Source of the DNA: Flavobacteriales bacterium
Lineage (GTDB): Bacteria; Bacteroidota; Bacteroidia; Flavobacteriales_D; Sanyastnellaceae
Length of the DNA: 64,000 nucleotides
Reading direction: 5' to 3'
NCBI GenBank assembly: GCA_947466425.1
Contig: CANIBZ010000006.1
Location: 1 to 64,000, forward strand
Part shown: positions 14,983-24,930 of the stretch, one piece after another
How positions within the stretch are numbered: position 1 is the first letter of the stretch
Layout: each line of letters opens with the position of its first letter
The notes under the pieces: model-generated
Database searches by the model: none
Told to the model about the DNA's origin: nothing
Seen by the model: only the letters and a program-made list of their open reading frames with translations
Translations under genes and position numbers: made by a program

Positions 14983-16440
14983 ATGGAACAATCTGTATAC
15001 GATCAATACGAATTGGTAGTTGGACTGGAAGTCCACATGCAACTGAAGACCGCTTCGAAGGCTTACGCCTCTGACGCAAACCTATTCGGCGCATTGCCGA
15101 ACACCTTGGTTTCCCCAATCACATTGGGACATCCAGGAACGTTACCTAAAGTGAACACACAGTCAGTCGACTTCGCCATTAAGTTGGCGCTTGCTTCCGA
15201 CATGCAAATCAACACCCCTGTATTTTTCGCGCGTAAGAATTATTTCTACGCCGATTTACCAAAGGGATATCAAATTACGCAAGACAAAACTCCCATATGC
15301 ACAGGTGGTGAAATCATCATTCGTGAAGACGATGGTTCTGAAAAGCGCATCGGAATTACGCGAGCGCATTTGGAAGAAGATGCAGGAAAAAGTATGCACG
15401 ACCAAGATCCTTTCGACACGCTTGTCGATTTGAATCGTGCAGGTGTTCCACTTATTGAAGTTGTTTCCGAGCCAGATATGCGCACTTCACGCGAAGCGTA
15501 TTTGTATCTGACTGAAGTTAGAAAGCTCGTTCGCTATTTAGATATTTGTGACGGAAACATGGAGGAAGGCTCGCTGCGTTGCGATGCAAATATTTCGGTT
15601 CGAAAGAAAGGCGCGCCTGAATTCGGAACGCGTTGCGAGGTGAAGAACATGAACTCCATTCGCAATGTGCAACGTGCGATCGAGCACGAAATGACGCGTC
15701 AAATCGATATCATCGAAGCAGGCGGAACTATCAATCAAGAAACGCGCAGCTTCAACGCGGCAGATGGAACCACTTCATTGCTTCGAAGCAAAGAAGATGC
15801 GCAAGACTATCGCTACTTCCCAGAACCCGATCTTCCTCCAGTAGTCATTACTGAAGATCATATTCAACGCATACATTCTTCAATGCCACCTCTTCCGAAA
15901 GAGTTGCTGCATAAGTATTTGAAAGAATTCAATCTTTCGGAATACGATGCGAATGTCTTGACCAGCGAAAAGGAAACTGCGCTGTATTACGAACGTATCA
16001 TTTCAAAAACAAAAAACTACAAAGCTGCTTGCAACTGGCTAATGGGTCCTGTAAAAGGATACTTAAAAGAGCAAGCACTTGAGATAGAACAGAGTCCGTT
16101 TACACCTGAACAACTCGCAAGCATCATCAACTTGGTCGATGCTGGAAAAGTTTCAAGCTCTACCGCCGCTGAAAAAATTCTTCCGGCGTTAGCGAATCAC
16201 TCATCTAAAATGGCGGAAGACGTTGCTGCAGAATTGAACTTGATTCAAGATGCAGACGAGGACAGCATTAAGCAAATCGCGCAAGAAATTCTTGCAGCTT
16301 GGCCAGACAAGGTTGCTGCTTACAAAGCTGGAAATAAAGGAATGCTCGGATTGTTCATGGGTGAACTCATGAAGAAGAGTGGGGGAAAAGCCAACCCTAA
16401 AACAGCATCTGGACTCATTCAACAATTATTGGATCAATGA
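14983..16440 (+). CDS. gatB: aspartyl/glutamyl-tRNA amidotransferase subunit B
   Basis: GatB is the kinase/transamidase-associated subunit of GatCAB, which converts Glu-tRNA(Gln) or Asp-tRNA(Asn) to the amide. The 485-residue length is normal. Diagnostic segments are YELVVGLEVHMQLKT, ARKNYFYADLPKGYQI, TRAHLEEDAGKS, LRCDANISVR and the C-terminal YqeY-like tail ending NPKTASGLIQQLLDQ. The ATG follows the lpxK stop directly. Its last four bases ATGA overlap the start of the next gene. gatA and gatC are not in the window, so the complex is encoded at separate loci. Confidence 0.98.
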   Translation: MEQSVYDQYELVVGLEVHMQLKTASKAYASDANLFGALPNTLVSPITLGHPGTLPKVNTQSVDFAIKLALASDMQINTPVFFARKNYFYADLPKGYQITQDKTPICTGGEIIIREDDGSEKRIGITRAHLEEDAGKSMHDQDPFDTLVDLNRAGVPLIEVVSEPDMRTSREAYLYLTEVRKLVRYLDICDGNMEEGSLRCDANISVRKKGAPEFGTRCEVKNMNSIRNVQRAIEHEMTRQIDIIEAGGTINQETRSFNAADGTTSLLRSKEDAQDYRYFPEPDLPPVVITEDHIQRIHSSMPPLPKELLHKYLKEFNLSEYDANVLTSEKETALYYERIISKTKNYKAACNWLMGPVKGYLKEQALEIEQSPFTPEQLASIINLVDAGKVSSSTAAEKILPALANHSSKMAEDVAAELNLIQDADEDSIKQIAQEILAAWPDKVAAYKAGNKGMLGLFMGELMKKSGGKANPKTASGLIQQLLDQ

Positions 16441-17579
16441 GAAAATTACTTTATTTCTTAAGCGCAGCAATCGTTTTCGCTGCTTGTGGAAATTCAAATT
16501 CCATTTCCGGAGTCATTACTGGTGCAGAAGGAAAAACGATTTATTTGGAATCGCTTTCCGACACCAAGGTTCTTCCCATCGATAGCACCGTTGTAGGTTC
16601 AGATGGAAGTTTCAGTTTGAAATCGCACGATAATCTTCCTTTAGACTTTTACCGCATCTATTTCAAAGAAGGGAATTTTCTTCAACTCATAACAGACAGT
16701 TCAGAGCATGTTGAAATTACTGCTGAATTTGCGAATCTGAGCAACGCGAAAGTGGAGGGCTCAGAGCAAACAGTGGAGTACATGGACTTAGTAAAGAAGT
16801 GGGAACCCATGATGGAAAAACTTGCGGAAGCTCAAGCGCAAATCGATCGTCCTTCAACTGACCCTTCTTTAGACAGCACACAATGGATTGCCAAATGGGA
16901 AGCTCAATCTGCTGCGGCACAAAAAGAAGCCAATGCGTTTATTAAAGGTTGGTTGGAAAAGCACTCCGCCAGTTTATTGGCAATCTCAATTGTTCAAAAT
17001 CTTGATCCGCGTTTCGATTTCATCTGGTATCAGCGTGTGTTAACAGATACTAAACCAACATGCGGAAAGCTACCTGCATACAAGACTTTAGAAAAATTGG
17101 TTGGACAAATCAAGAACGGAAGCAGTTCAAGTGCAACTTCAAATTCCAATATTGCAGTTGGAAAAATGGCTCCTGAAATTACACTACCAAATTTGAATGG
17201 TGAAACCAAAGCATTAAGCAGCCTTCGTGGAAAGGTTGTTCTTCTAGATTTCTGGGCTTCTTGGTGTGGTCCGTGCAGAAAGGAAAATCCAAATGTGGTT
17301 GCCATCTACAAGAAATATTCTTCAAAAGGATTCGATGTGTTCTCTGTTTCGTTAGACGAGAATAAATCAGCCTGGGAAGCAGCCATAAAGAAAGATGGAT
17401 TGGTCTGGAGCAATCATGTTTCCGATTTAGGCGGATGGAAATCAGCAGTAGTTCCAACTTATGAAATTGAAAGCATTCCTTTTCCTGTTTTAATTGATAA
17501 GGAAGGAAAGATAGTAGCCATGGGCGAATCGCTTCGCGGTGATGGTTTGGAAAGTGAACTTAAAAAATTAGGACTATAA
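16437..17579 (+). CDS. thioredoxin-fold lipoprotein (TlpA/ResA-like, DUF4369)
   Basis: This 380-residue lipoprotein has a short signal peptide with lipobox (IVFAACGNS, Cys about 17). Residues about 20-110 match DUF4369 (SISGVITGAEGKTIYLESL), and residues about 235-380 are a TlpA/AhpC-type thioredoxin domain with active-site WASWCGPCRKENP. It should act in the periplasm as a thiol-disulfide reductase, as in other Bacteroidota of this architecture. Start ATG overlaps the gatB stop by ATGA, so translation is probably coupled. The partner oxidant and substrates are unknown. Confidence 0.93.
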   Translation: MRKLLYFLSAAIVFAACGNSNSISGVITGAEGKTIYLESLSDTKVLPIDSTVVGSDGSFSLKSHDNLPLDFYRIYFKEGNFLQLITDSSEHVEITAEFANLSNAKVEGSEQTVEYMDLVKKWEPMMEKLAEAQAQIDRPSTDPSLDSTQWIAKWEAQSAAAQKEANAFIKGWLEKHSASLLAISIVQNLDPRFDFIWYQRVLTDTKPTCGKLPAYKTLEKLVGQIKNGSSSSATSNSNIAVGKMAPEITLPNLNGETKALSSLRGKVVLLDFWASWCGPCRKENPNVVAIYKKYSSKGFDVFSVSLDENKSAWEAAIKKDGLVWSNHVSDLGGWKSAVVPTYEIESIPFPVLIDKEGKIVAMGESLRGDGLESELKKLGL

Positions 17580-17623
17580 CCGTAACTAAAATGATCTCTA
17601 ATCGTCGTAGTAATAAATTCAAC

Positions 17624-20600
17624 ATGAAAAAAATCGCATTAGCACTTGTCGCGTTCGGAATGAGCGTTGTCTCTTTCGCGCAATCAAAGCCATACTTCCA
17701 ACAAGATGTAAAATTCAAGATCGAAGTGAAACTCGACGATGAGCGCAACATGCTTTACGGTGACGAAGAATTGATATACACAAATAACAGTCCGAATGCA
17801 TTGAATGAAATTTACATGCACATTTGGCCAAATGCCTACAAGAACAGAAAAACGGCATTGGCTAAACAATTAGCTCGTACCCGCAATTTCGTTTTGTTTA
17901 CGACATTGGCGGAAAACAAAGGATACATCGACTCATTGGATTTCAAAATAAACGGAGTGAAAGCTTCGTGGGAATACGATGGAGAGAATATCGATATCTG
18001 TAAATTGAAATTGGCTTCACCACTTCAACCTGGGCAGAGCATTACCATTACAACTCCTTTCCGTGTAAAGATTCCAAGTGGAAGTATTTCGCGCTTGGGT
18101 CACATTGGACAGAGCTTTCAAATTACGCAATGGTATCCAAAGCCGGCGGTTTACGATAGAAATGGATGGCACCAAATGCCTTATTTAACGCAAGGTGAAT
18201 TCTACAGTGAATTCGGTTCTTACGACGTGAGTATTACACTTCCGAAGAACTACATCATAGGCGCAACCGGAGATTGTCAAACACCTTCGGAAGTTCAATT
18301 CATGAACGAACAAGCAGAAAAGGGACAAGAAAAAATTGAACAGGCTGGCAGAGATGCAGAAGCATTCATGGCGAATATTAATTTAAATGAATTTCCAGAA
18401 TCATCGAAAGAATGGAAGACGGTTCGATACATCCAATCACGCGTGCACGACTTTGGTTGGTTCGCAGATAAGCGTTGGATTGTTTTAAAAGGAAATGTTG
18501 AAACCCCAGCGAACAAGAATCAAGTAACCACTTGGGCGTTGTTCACTCCAGAAAGTGCGAAGTTGTGGAGCAAGTCTTCAGAGTATTTGCACGACGCCAT
18601 TTACTATTATTCTTTGTGGAATGGAGATTATCCATACAATCAAGTGACCGCAGTAGACGGAACAATCAGTGCGGGCGGCGGAATGGAATATCCGAACGTT
18701 ACTGTTATTGGTTCATCTGGTAACGATCGCACTTTGGAGACTGTAATCATGCACGAAGTAGGTCACAACTGGTTCTACGGAATATTGGGAAGTAACGAAC
18801 GTGATAACGCTTGGATGGACGAAGGATTGAACTCATTCAATGAAGATCGATACATGGACACCAAATTTCCAGATGCTTCTTTGGGAGCCGCCATTGGAAT
18901 TGGTGGATTAGACAAAACTTTGGGAATATCAGATTTTTCACAACGTTCATTAAGCGAATTATCTTACTTAATCTCTGCTTCTCAAAACCTCGATCAACCT
19001 TTGCAATGTCATTCAGACAACTTCACCGAACTGAATTACGGTGGAATCGTTTACAAGAAGACAGCATTGTTGTTCTATTATTTGAAAGGATATTTGGGTG
19101 AAACCTTGTTCGATCAGTGCATGCACAATTATTTCGAGAAATGGAAATTCAAACATCCACAACCGGAAGACATTCAAGCAGTGTTCGAAGAAACCACCGG
19201 TCAGAAACTAGATTGGTTTTTTAAAGAATTGATTCAGACAACAGAGAAGATTGATTTCAGTATTAAGCAAATTAAGCAAAACCCTTCAGAGCCAGGAACG
19301 GCATTGGTGAAGGTGAAGAACACCGGCTATGCATCAGGCGGTGTATCCATTGGAACCGAAGGAAGCAAAGCTCCAATCTGGACAAAAGAGGCTGTTGCTC
19401 CTGGAAAGTCTATTTGGATTACTGCTCCAAAATCCAACGCTTACACCATCGATCCAGAAGGAGTAATCCCTGAAGTGAATCGTGAGAACAACACCATGAA
19501 AAGTTTAGGTCTATTTAAAAAGGTAGAGCCTGTTAAAATGAAATTCTTCTCAAGCATCGACAATCCAAAGCAAACGGAATTGTTCTACCTTCCCATGTAT
19601 GCTTACAATGTGCACGATGGAAGCATGATCGGAGTGAACCTTCACAACAAACAAATCCTTCGTAAGAATTTCGAATGGAATGTTTCTCCGCTTTATAGCT
19701 TCAAGAGAAAAGCAGTAAACGGATTCGCTAGCGTGGCTTACCACAAATTGAATTTCACGGCAGGAACGAAAGTTCAACGATTTGGAATGGATGATTATTC
19801 ATCAGACATGATCAACTCATATTACAACTACATGTTGTTCAAACCCTATGTGGCATATACCTTCCGGAATAAACCATCGAATTTCAATAAAGGAACAATT
19901 GTCAATGTTTCATTGGCTTATCAATACCAATGGATGAGAGACCAGGTTAATGTCAATATGATTGACGGGCTTAGCGTTGTAGATCACAGCCGCGAATTCA
20001 TTCAATTCGATGCAAACTGGTCTCAGAAAATGGGTCCACGTCAAGTGTTGAACATCAACGGACGCGTGCTTCAGCAAGCGGCATACATTAGCGATGCCTC
20101 TTCACAAATCGGAACATTGTTGAGCGCGGGGGGAACATACCGCTTCAAATATTCATTAACCAAAGACCGAGATGTTTATGTGAAGGCATTCGCCGGATAT
20201 CAGGCCAATAACAATGCGCTGTACGAATTGTCGAACGGTGCTTTCGGTTTATCTGGAATTTCTGGAACATACGATTACGCCTTCGACAATCTCTATTTTG
20301 GAAGAGGAGCAACATCTGGTTTCGCTGCAGAACAAGTAGCAAATGGAATGGGTAACCTTGGTGTGAACTTGCGTAATGTAGGAGCTACAAAGCGTTTGCT
20401 TTCAACCACAGTTGGAATTCAGCTTCCAATCGAGAAATTCAACATCTCCTTGCAAGGAACTATCCTCGATGCATGGAGCCCACAATGTCCGCAATTCAAT
20501 GCTGAAGGTGTTTATTGGAATACCTCTGCAGTTATTGATATTATTCCAAACATTTGGAGTGTAACGCTTCCGATCTATGGAAGTAACAAAGTTCAAGCGG

Positions 20601-20695
20601 CACAATTACCTGGATACTTCAACGGAGTTATGATGAACATTAATCTTGTTGGACTAGAGCCTTTCGCTCTTATTAGAAGCATAGGCGGAAAATAA
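17624..20695 (+). CDS. M1 family metallopeptidase with C-terminal beta-barrel-like region
   Basis: This 1023-residue protein has a signal peptide (KKIALALVAFGMSVVSFAQ), an M1-type N-terminal beta domain and a catalytic domain with GGGMEYPNVTVIG and HEVGHNWFYGILG (His377, Glu378, His381), then NAWMDEGLNSFNEDRYMD. After about residue 640 the sequence changes to amphipathic strand-rich segments (ASVAYHKLNFTAGTKVQRF, VNVSLAYQYQW, LSTTVGIQLPIEKFNISLQG) that look like an outer-membrane barrel. The enzyme may therefore be tethered to the outer membrane by its own barrel. I chose the ATG at 17624; the ATG at 17591 would put 11 polar residues before the signal. It precedes lpxH by one base. Confidence 0.92.
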   Translation: MKKIALALVAFGMSVVSFAQSKPYFQQDVKFKIEVKLDDERNMLYGDEELIYTNNSPNALNEIYMHIWPNAYKNRKTALAKQLARTRNFVLFTTLAENKGYIDSLDFKINGVKASWEYDGENIDICKLKLASPLQPGQSITITTPFRVKIPSGSISRLGHIGQSFQITQWYPKPAVYDRNGWHQMPYLTQGEFYSEFGSYDVSITLPKNYIIGATGDCQTPSEVQFMNEQAEKGQEKIEQAGRDAEAFMANINLNEFPESSKEWKTVRYIQSRVHDFGWFADKRWIVLKGNVETPANKNQVTTWALFTPESAKLWSKSSEYLHDAIYYYSLWNGDYPYNQVTAVDGTISAGGGMEYPNVTVIGSSGNDRTLETVIMHEVGHNWFYGILGSNERDNAWMDEGLNSFNEDRYMDTKFPDASLGAAIGIGGLDKTLGISDFSQRSLSELSYLISASQNLDQPLQCHSDNFTELNYGGIVYKKTALLFYYLKGYLGETLFDQCMHNYFEKWKFKHPQPEDIQAVFEETTGQKLDWFFKELIQTTEKIDFSIKQIKQNPSEPGTALVKVKNTGYASGGVSIGTEGSKAPIWTKEAVAPGKSIWITAPKSNAYTIDPEGVIPEVNRENNTMKSLGLFKKVEPVKMKFFSSIDNPKQTELFYLPMYAYNVHDGSMIGVNLHNKQILRKNFEWNVSPLYSFKRKAVNGFASVAYHKLNFTAGTKVQRFGMDDYSSDMINSYYNYMLFKPYVAYTFRNKPSNFNKGTIVNVSLAYQYQWMRDQVNVNMIDGLSVVDHSREFIQFDANWSQKMGPRQVLNINGRVLQQAAYISDASSQIGTLLSAGGTYRFKYSLTKDRDVYVKAFAGYQANNNALYELSNGAFGLSGISGTYDYAFDNLYFGRGATSGFAAEQVANGMGNLGVNLRNVGATKRLLSTTVGIQLPIEKFNISLQGTILDAWSPQCPQFNAEGVYWNTSAVIDIIPNIWSVTLPIYGSNKVQAAQLPGYFNGVMMNINLVGLEPFALIRSIGGK

Positions 20696-20696
20696 A

Positions 20697-21443
20697 ATGA
20701 AGAACAAAGTCTATTTCGCTTCCGACTTTCACCTGGGTGCTCCCAACTTTGAGGAGAGCCTTGTGCGTGAAAAGAAAGTTGTGCAATGGCTCGAAGAGGT
20801 TCGAAAAGATGCGAGCGAAATATTCTTAGTGGGAGATGTTTTCGATTTTTGGTTTGAATACAAGCGCGCTGTGCCACGCGGATTCACGCGTTTGCTCGGA
20901 AAGATTTCCGAAATAACAGACAGCGGAATTCCGGTGCATTGGTTCATAGGAAATCACGACATGTGGATCTTCGATTATCTTCCACAAGAATGCGGCATAA
21001 CCCTTCACAGAGCGCCCATTGTGCGCGAGTGGAGCGGCAAGAAGTATTTCATTGGACATGGAGATGGCCTTGGTCCTGGCGACAATGGATACAAGATCTT
21101 AAAGAAATTCTTCGCTTCAAGTTTCTGTCAATGGCTTTTCGCAAGGCTTCATCCGAATTTTGGAATTTGGTTAGCTCAGAAGAGTTCGGGCTATAGCCGA
21201 AGCACTTCCGGAGAAAGCGACAAGAAATTTTTAGGAGAAGAAAACGAATGGCTCGCTGTCTTCGCGAAGGAACAACTTCAAAAAGAGCACTTCGATTACT
21301 TCATTTTCGGACACCGCCATTTGCCCATGCAAATAAAAGTGGGGGAGAATTCAGAGTACATTAACATCGGAGATTGGCTTCACCATTATACCTACGGAGT
21401 TATGCAGGATGGAATTTTCGAGTTGAAGAAACTCAACGCATAA
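20697..21443 (+). CDS. lpxH: UDP-2,3-diacylglucosamine diphosphatase family
   Basis: This 248-residue calcineurin-like phosphoesterase hydrolyses UDP-2,3-diacylglucosamine to lipid X in lipid A synthesis. All metal-site motifs are visible: ASDFHLGAP, LVGDVFDFWFEYK, FIGNHDMWIF, GHGDGLGPGD and FGHRHLP. The length and the WFEY segment fit the LpxH group found in Bacteroidota. It follows the M1 peptidase gene by a single base and overlaps the convergent epimerase-deacetylase gene by 11 bp. A related general phosphoesterase function cannot be excluded, but LpxK in the same neighbourhood supports the lipid A role. Confidence 0.9.
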   Translation: MKNKVYFASDFHLGAPNFEESLVREKKVVQWLEEVRKDASEIFLVGDVFDFWFEYKRAVPRGFTRLLGKISEITDSGIPVHWFIGNHDMWIFDYLPQECGITLHRAPIVREWSGKKYFIGHGDGLGPGDNGYKILKKFFASSFCQWLFARLHPNFGIWLAQKSSGYSRSTSGESDKKFLGEENEWLAVFAKEQLQKEHFDYFIFGHRHLPMQIKVGENSEYINIGDWLHHYTYGVMQDGIFELKKLNA

Positions 21444-23817
21444 CTTCAGCAACCACTTCTTTCCATCCTTTCCATTCGTTGCATTCCGAAAAGCTTTCGT
21501 TGTGCCACAACAAACAAAAAGGCACTTGAAGTCTTGAGCAGGTGTGCTTCAATGCCTTCAATTTATCAATTGCTTCTTGCGCTGAAAGTTTCATGTATCG
21601 ATTCAACGTCGCGTCCATGGCTACAAACGGATGTAACAACAAAGCGGTTTCTTTTTCGTGTTTGAAGTCGTACCAGTAATGCGGCAGGGCAGTCCCTGAT
21701 TTGAATCCAATCACATCGGCAAACCCCATCGTGTAATCATTCTCTATTTCGCATTGAAGAAGATTGCGATAGGTTTCCGCTCCGTTTATTTTCAAGTAGT
21801 GCATGCGTGCATGCAAAACTTTCTTTTCAGTAATAAATTGAAGTCTTCGGATTTCTTCTTTCAATGTTGAAAGCGATTCGTGTGAAGCCAAACCTGGATG
21901 AATTCCCAAGCGATACTTCTTCGAAAGAGATTGAATTAAATGTTGAAGGGATTTGCTCGTGTAAGGAACATTCTTATCGTACGCTCCGAAGTTGGCCAAC
22001 AAAAAGAAATACGTCAAATCAAATCCAGACTTCTCTTGAAGAGATGCAATGTAATCGTATGTGTTGTAATCGTCTTCGCGCAAGCGAAGCAACACAAGCG
22101 TTCTTCGAAATAAATTTCCAAATTGAAACTTCACAACATCCTTCGCAAAACCTCCAGCTGTGCGATACATTCCTTTGTGCAAATAAGCATAAGCGCTGTC
22201 CACATCAACTGTCAATTGAACTTGGTGTGAAGTAGGTGAGAAGTCGAAGAAAGGAAAACGCTCATGAATGGCTCTAAGCAAGGCCAATCGCCATTCGTCG
22301 ACCATTGGTCGTTCCAACCAATTGCGTTTGCTTAAAAGGCTGTTCTTGCTCTCAAATCTTCCAAAAGCGTCTCGCGATGAAACAACTTCTTCCTCATAGC
22401 GACTCAGCAAAATGAAACTCGCTGCGAGTACATCGAAATTGAAATGAAAAGCGCCGTTCTCAGGCACTTCAAATGGGAAGTCGAATTGTTCTGATTTAAT
22501 TATTGAATCATCTTCGAAAAAGGATGAAGGGGGAATGTGCAAATGATTGTCCCAAGCGTTTTCTGAATAAATCAACTTAGCTCCTTTGAATGCATCGAAT
22601 TCAGTTTTGTCTTTCACTAGGAAAACCGATACACCAACAGGTTTGAATAATGCTTTTAGTGCGTGGCTCAATCGAGGGGAGTCTATTTCCGAATAAACAG
22701 CAATCGTGCAAAAAAAGGATTTTATACTTGCTAGAATTACCTCAGATGCCTTGCCATTACCATATAAATTTACAGGCTCCGGCATTCCCTTTTTAAAGAA
22801 GTATTGGCTTTGGAATTTGATTAAATTCAAATCATTGTGAACCACTTTGGCATAACCACCGCTTTCCAACTCGGTCCATTCCGTTTCGCTGCGAAGAATT
22901 AAGCAAGGCGTTCTCATGTAATAGGCCTCTTTGCACAACCCTCCCGAATCGGTCCAAACCAACGATGCTTTCGCTAACTTTTCAAGAGTTTCTGTATAAT
23001 TAAATGGAGGAAACAGAATAAAATTGTCGTTCAATTTCAGTTGTTCCCACTCCTCTTTTAGTTCTGAATTATCCAATGAAGCAGCCGTTCTTGGGTGAAT
23101 TGCAAAATGTAATTCCTTTTTTAGATCTATTGAAATTCGAACTAATTCTTGTAAAAATGGAAGCAAGAACTCTGGATTATCTACATTCGAAGGTCTGTGC
23201 AGCGTTAAGAAAATATAGTTTTTATTTTTTTTAACAATACCATTTGAATAGTAAAGCGCATTGTCCAACATTACATCGCCACATTCAATCACCGCGGGAT
23301 TAGCAGCTGTCGCGAACCTTTCAGAGGTGTTTTTATAACCCTCTATTTGTAATTGTTGCGTTGCACCAGCAGTAGGGGTGAAAAGTAGTGTACTTAATTT
23401 GTCTGTTGCAATACGATTGATTTCTTCTGGCATTTGACTATTGAAGGAACGCAAGCCAGCTTCAATATGCGCAATAGGAATTTGTAATTTATCTGCTGCA
23501 AGTGCTCCTGCCAATGTGCTATTAGTGTCGCCATATAACACAACCATATCTGGTTTGTGTTCTTGAAACGCTTTTTGAAGCGACGCAGTCATGTGAGCTA
23601 TTTGTTCACTGCTATTTCCGGAAGGGGCTTCCAGCATAACATCTGGCAATTTTATTTTCAAATCTGAAAACAACTGTCCCGACATGCTTTCTGAAGAATG
23701 CTGCTGTGTATGAATCTTAATTTCCTGAAAAAAAGAATCGTTCTCTATAGCACGAGTGAGAGCCGCAGACTTAATAATTTGCGGTCGAGCACCAACTACA
23801 GTTACAATTTTCTTCAT
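21433..23817 (-). CDS. fusion: UDP-GlcNAc 2-epimerase plus polysaccharide deacetylase-like domain
   Basis: This 794-residue protein joins two enzymes. Residues 1-370 are a WecB-type non-hydrolysing UDP-N-acetylglucosamine 2-epimerase: VGARPQIIKSAAL, LYGDTNSTLAGALAA, HIEAGLRSFN then MPEEINR, TLHRPSN and WTDSGGLCKEA. Residues about 372-794 match the Bacteroidota polysaccharide-deacetylase family with a DUF7033-like N-terminal part (FDVLAASFILLSRYEEEV, then QLTVDVDSAYAY as the metal-binding Asp segment, LGIHPGLASHES, ARMHYLKI, LLLHPFVAMDATL). No frame break is seen at the joint. The first domain makes UDP-ManNAc; the second probably deacetylates a glycan. It overlaps radC by ATGA and lpxH convergently. 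Confidence 0.92.
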   Translation of the reverse strand: MKKIVTVVGARPQIIKSAALTRAIENDSFFQEIKIHTQQHSSESMSGQLFSDLKIKLPDVMLEAPSGNSSEQIAHMTASLQKAFQEHKPDMVVLYGDTNSTLAGALAADKLQIPIAHIEAGLRSFNSQMPEEINRIATDKLSTLLFTPTAGATQQLQIEGYKNTSERFATAANPAVIECGDVMLDNALYYSNGIVKKNKNYIFLTLHRPSNVDNPEFLLPFLQELVRISIDLKKELHFAIHPRTAASLDNSELKEEWEQLKLNDNFILFPPFNYTETLEKLAKASLVWTDSGGLCKEAYYMRTPCLILRSETEWTELESGGYAKVVHNDLNLIKFQSQYFFKKGMPEPVNLYGNGKASEVILASIKSFFCTIAVYSEIDSPRLSHALKALFKPVGVSVFLVKDKTEFDAFKGAKLIYSENAWDNHLHIPPSSFFEDDSIIKSEQFDFPFEVPENGAFHFNFDVLAASFILLSRYEEEVVSSRDAFGRFESKNSLLSKRNWLERPMVDEWRLALLRAIHERFPFFDFSPTSHQVQLTVDVDSAYAYLHKGMYRTAGGFAKDVVKFQFGNLFRRTLVLLRLREDDYNTYDYIASLQEKSGFDLTYFFLLANFGAYDKNVPYTSKSLQHLIQSLSKKYRLGIHPGLASHESLSTLKEEIRRLQFITEKKVLHARMHYLKINGAETYRNLLQCEIENDYTMGFADVIGFKSGTALPHYWYDFKHEKETALLLHPFVAMDATLNRYMKLSAQEAIDKLKALKHTCSRLQVPFCLLWHNESFSECNEWKGWKEVVAEVMR

Positions 23818-24500
23818 ACCATCATTTTTCCTTCGTCTGCAAAGCTATAATAACTGCTCTCAGTTACAATCAAATGATCCAAAACTTGTAATTCCAATAC
23901 CCGACCGGCTTGAATAAGCTTTTCGGTTACACGAAAATCTTCAGCACTGGGGGTTAGGTTTCCACTCGGATGATTGTGTGCTAAAATTAATTGTGAAGCT
24001 TTATGCTGAAGGGCTAAATGAAAGATCCGTTTCGGATCTACCACTGTTCCGCTGAATCCACCTTCTGAAACTTTTTCAAGTTTAATCACCTGATTGTTTC
24101 TGGAAAGAAATAGCACCCACATCTCTTCGTGATTCAAATCTGAAAGATGTTGGTGAAAGATTTCGAATGCGTGGGCTGAACTTCCAACGGAAACACCTTT
24201 CTTTCTCTCTGCAGCGCGCTTTCTGCGTCCCAATTCAAAGGCCGCCAACAAGGTAGAACACTTAGCAGGTCCAAGCCCTTGTATTGAAGAAAGCTCTGAA
24301 AAGGAATAACGACTAAGTTCATGAAGGCAGTTACCCGATTTATGAAGAAGTTTGTCTGCAATCTGAATAGCGGAGTCCTTTGCGTTGCCCGAACCAATTA
24401 AAATAGATAGAAGTTCCGTATCTGTAATACTGCTTGCCGAATGACTCAAAAGCTTTTCTCGGGGTAAATCGTTCTCTAACAAATCAACTTTTATACTCAT
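23814..24500 (-). CDS. radC: RadC family JAMM-domain protein
   Basis: This 228-residue protein has an N-terminal helix-hairpin-helix region (LSSIQGLGPAKCSTLLAAFELGRR) and a C-terminal JAMM metalloprotease-like domain with the metal motif LAHNHPSGNLTPSAEDF. The family is linked to DNA repair or recombination by name, but its biochemical role is unsettled. The ATG at 24500 (SIKVDLLENDLPREKLL) matches the family start; the 17 upstream codons in frame do not. Its last four bases overlap the epimerase gene start. Confidence 0.95.
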   Translation of the reverse strand: MSIKVDLLENDLPREKLLSHSASSITDTELLSILIGSGNAKDSAIQIADKLLHKSGNCLHELSRYSFSELSSIQGLGPAKCSTLLAAFELGRRKRAAERKKGVSVGSSAHAFEIFHQHLSDLNHEEMWVLFLSRNNQVIKLEKVSEGGFSGTVVDPKRIFHLALQHKASQLILAHNHPSGNLTPSAEDFRVTEKLIQAGRVLELQVLDHLIVTESSYYSFADEGKMMV

Positions 24501-24570
24501 ACTTTTTTTATGGCAAAAAAAGCGAGAGAATAGCAAGAAGTCAAGAAACACTTATGCGTGTTTATGCCAA

Positions 24571-24600
24571 ATAAAAAAGCCGTCAAAAGACGGCTTAAAA
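24571..24600 (-). terminator. rpsT terminator
   Basis: AAGCCGTC and GACGGCTT form an 8-bp stem around AAAA. On the minus strand a T-run follows (complement of 24572-24578). It separates rpsT from radC. Confidence 0.9.
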
Positions 24601-24625
24601 AAAACAAACCAATGAAAACAAATTC

Positions 24626-24880
24626 TTATTTCAAGCCATTCACGTAAACGGTAAGGCTGCTCTTTAAGTTAGAGGCCTTGTTCGAATGAATCACATTGTT
24701 CTTTGCTAATTTGTCCAACATAGACGAAACTGTAGGTAACAAAGCAACAGCTTCCGCCTTGCTTTTCAATGCACGCAATTTGCGTACAGCGTTACGAGTT
24801 GTCTTATGGTAATATTTGTTACGAAGACGCTTTGCGTCGTTGCTACGGATTCTTTTAATTGCTGATTTGTGATTCGCCAT
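24626..24880 (-). CDS. rpsT: 30S ribosomal protein S20
   Basis: S20 is a small basic protein that binds 16S rRNA early in 30S assembly. The 84-residue sequence begins [20 protein letters not shown] and has [19 protein letters not shown] at the end, typical of S20. It is a single-gene unit with its own promoter at 24901-24930 and a strong terminator at 24571-24600. Confidence 0.98.
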   Translation of the reverse strand: MANHKSAIKRIRSNDAKRLRNKYYHKTTRNAVRKLRALKSKAEAVALLPTVSSMLDKLAKNNVIHSNKASNLKSSLTVYVNGLK

Positions 24881-24900
24881 TTCTAGTAAAAATTGGTTTG

Positions 24901-24930
24901 CAAATGTACATTAAATATTCGTTCGAACAA
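24901..24930 (-). promoter_or_regulatory. rpsT promoter (TTG-N19-TACATTTG)
   Basis: On the minus strand TTG (24930-24928) is followed after 19 nt by TACATTTG (24908-24901), a perfect TAnnTTTG -7 box. Transcription should start about 15-20 nt before the rpsT ATG. This is the cleanest Bacteroidota-type promoter in the window. Confidence 0.8.
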
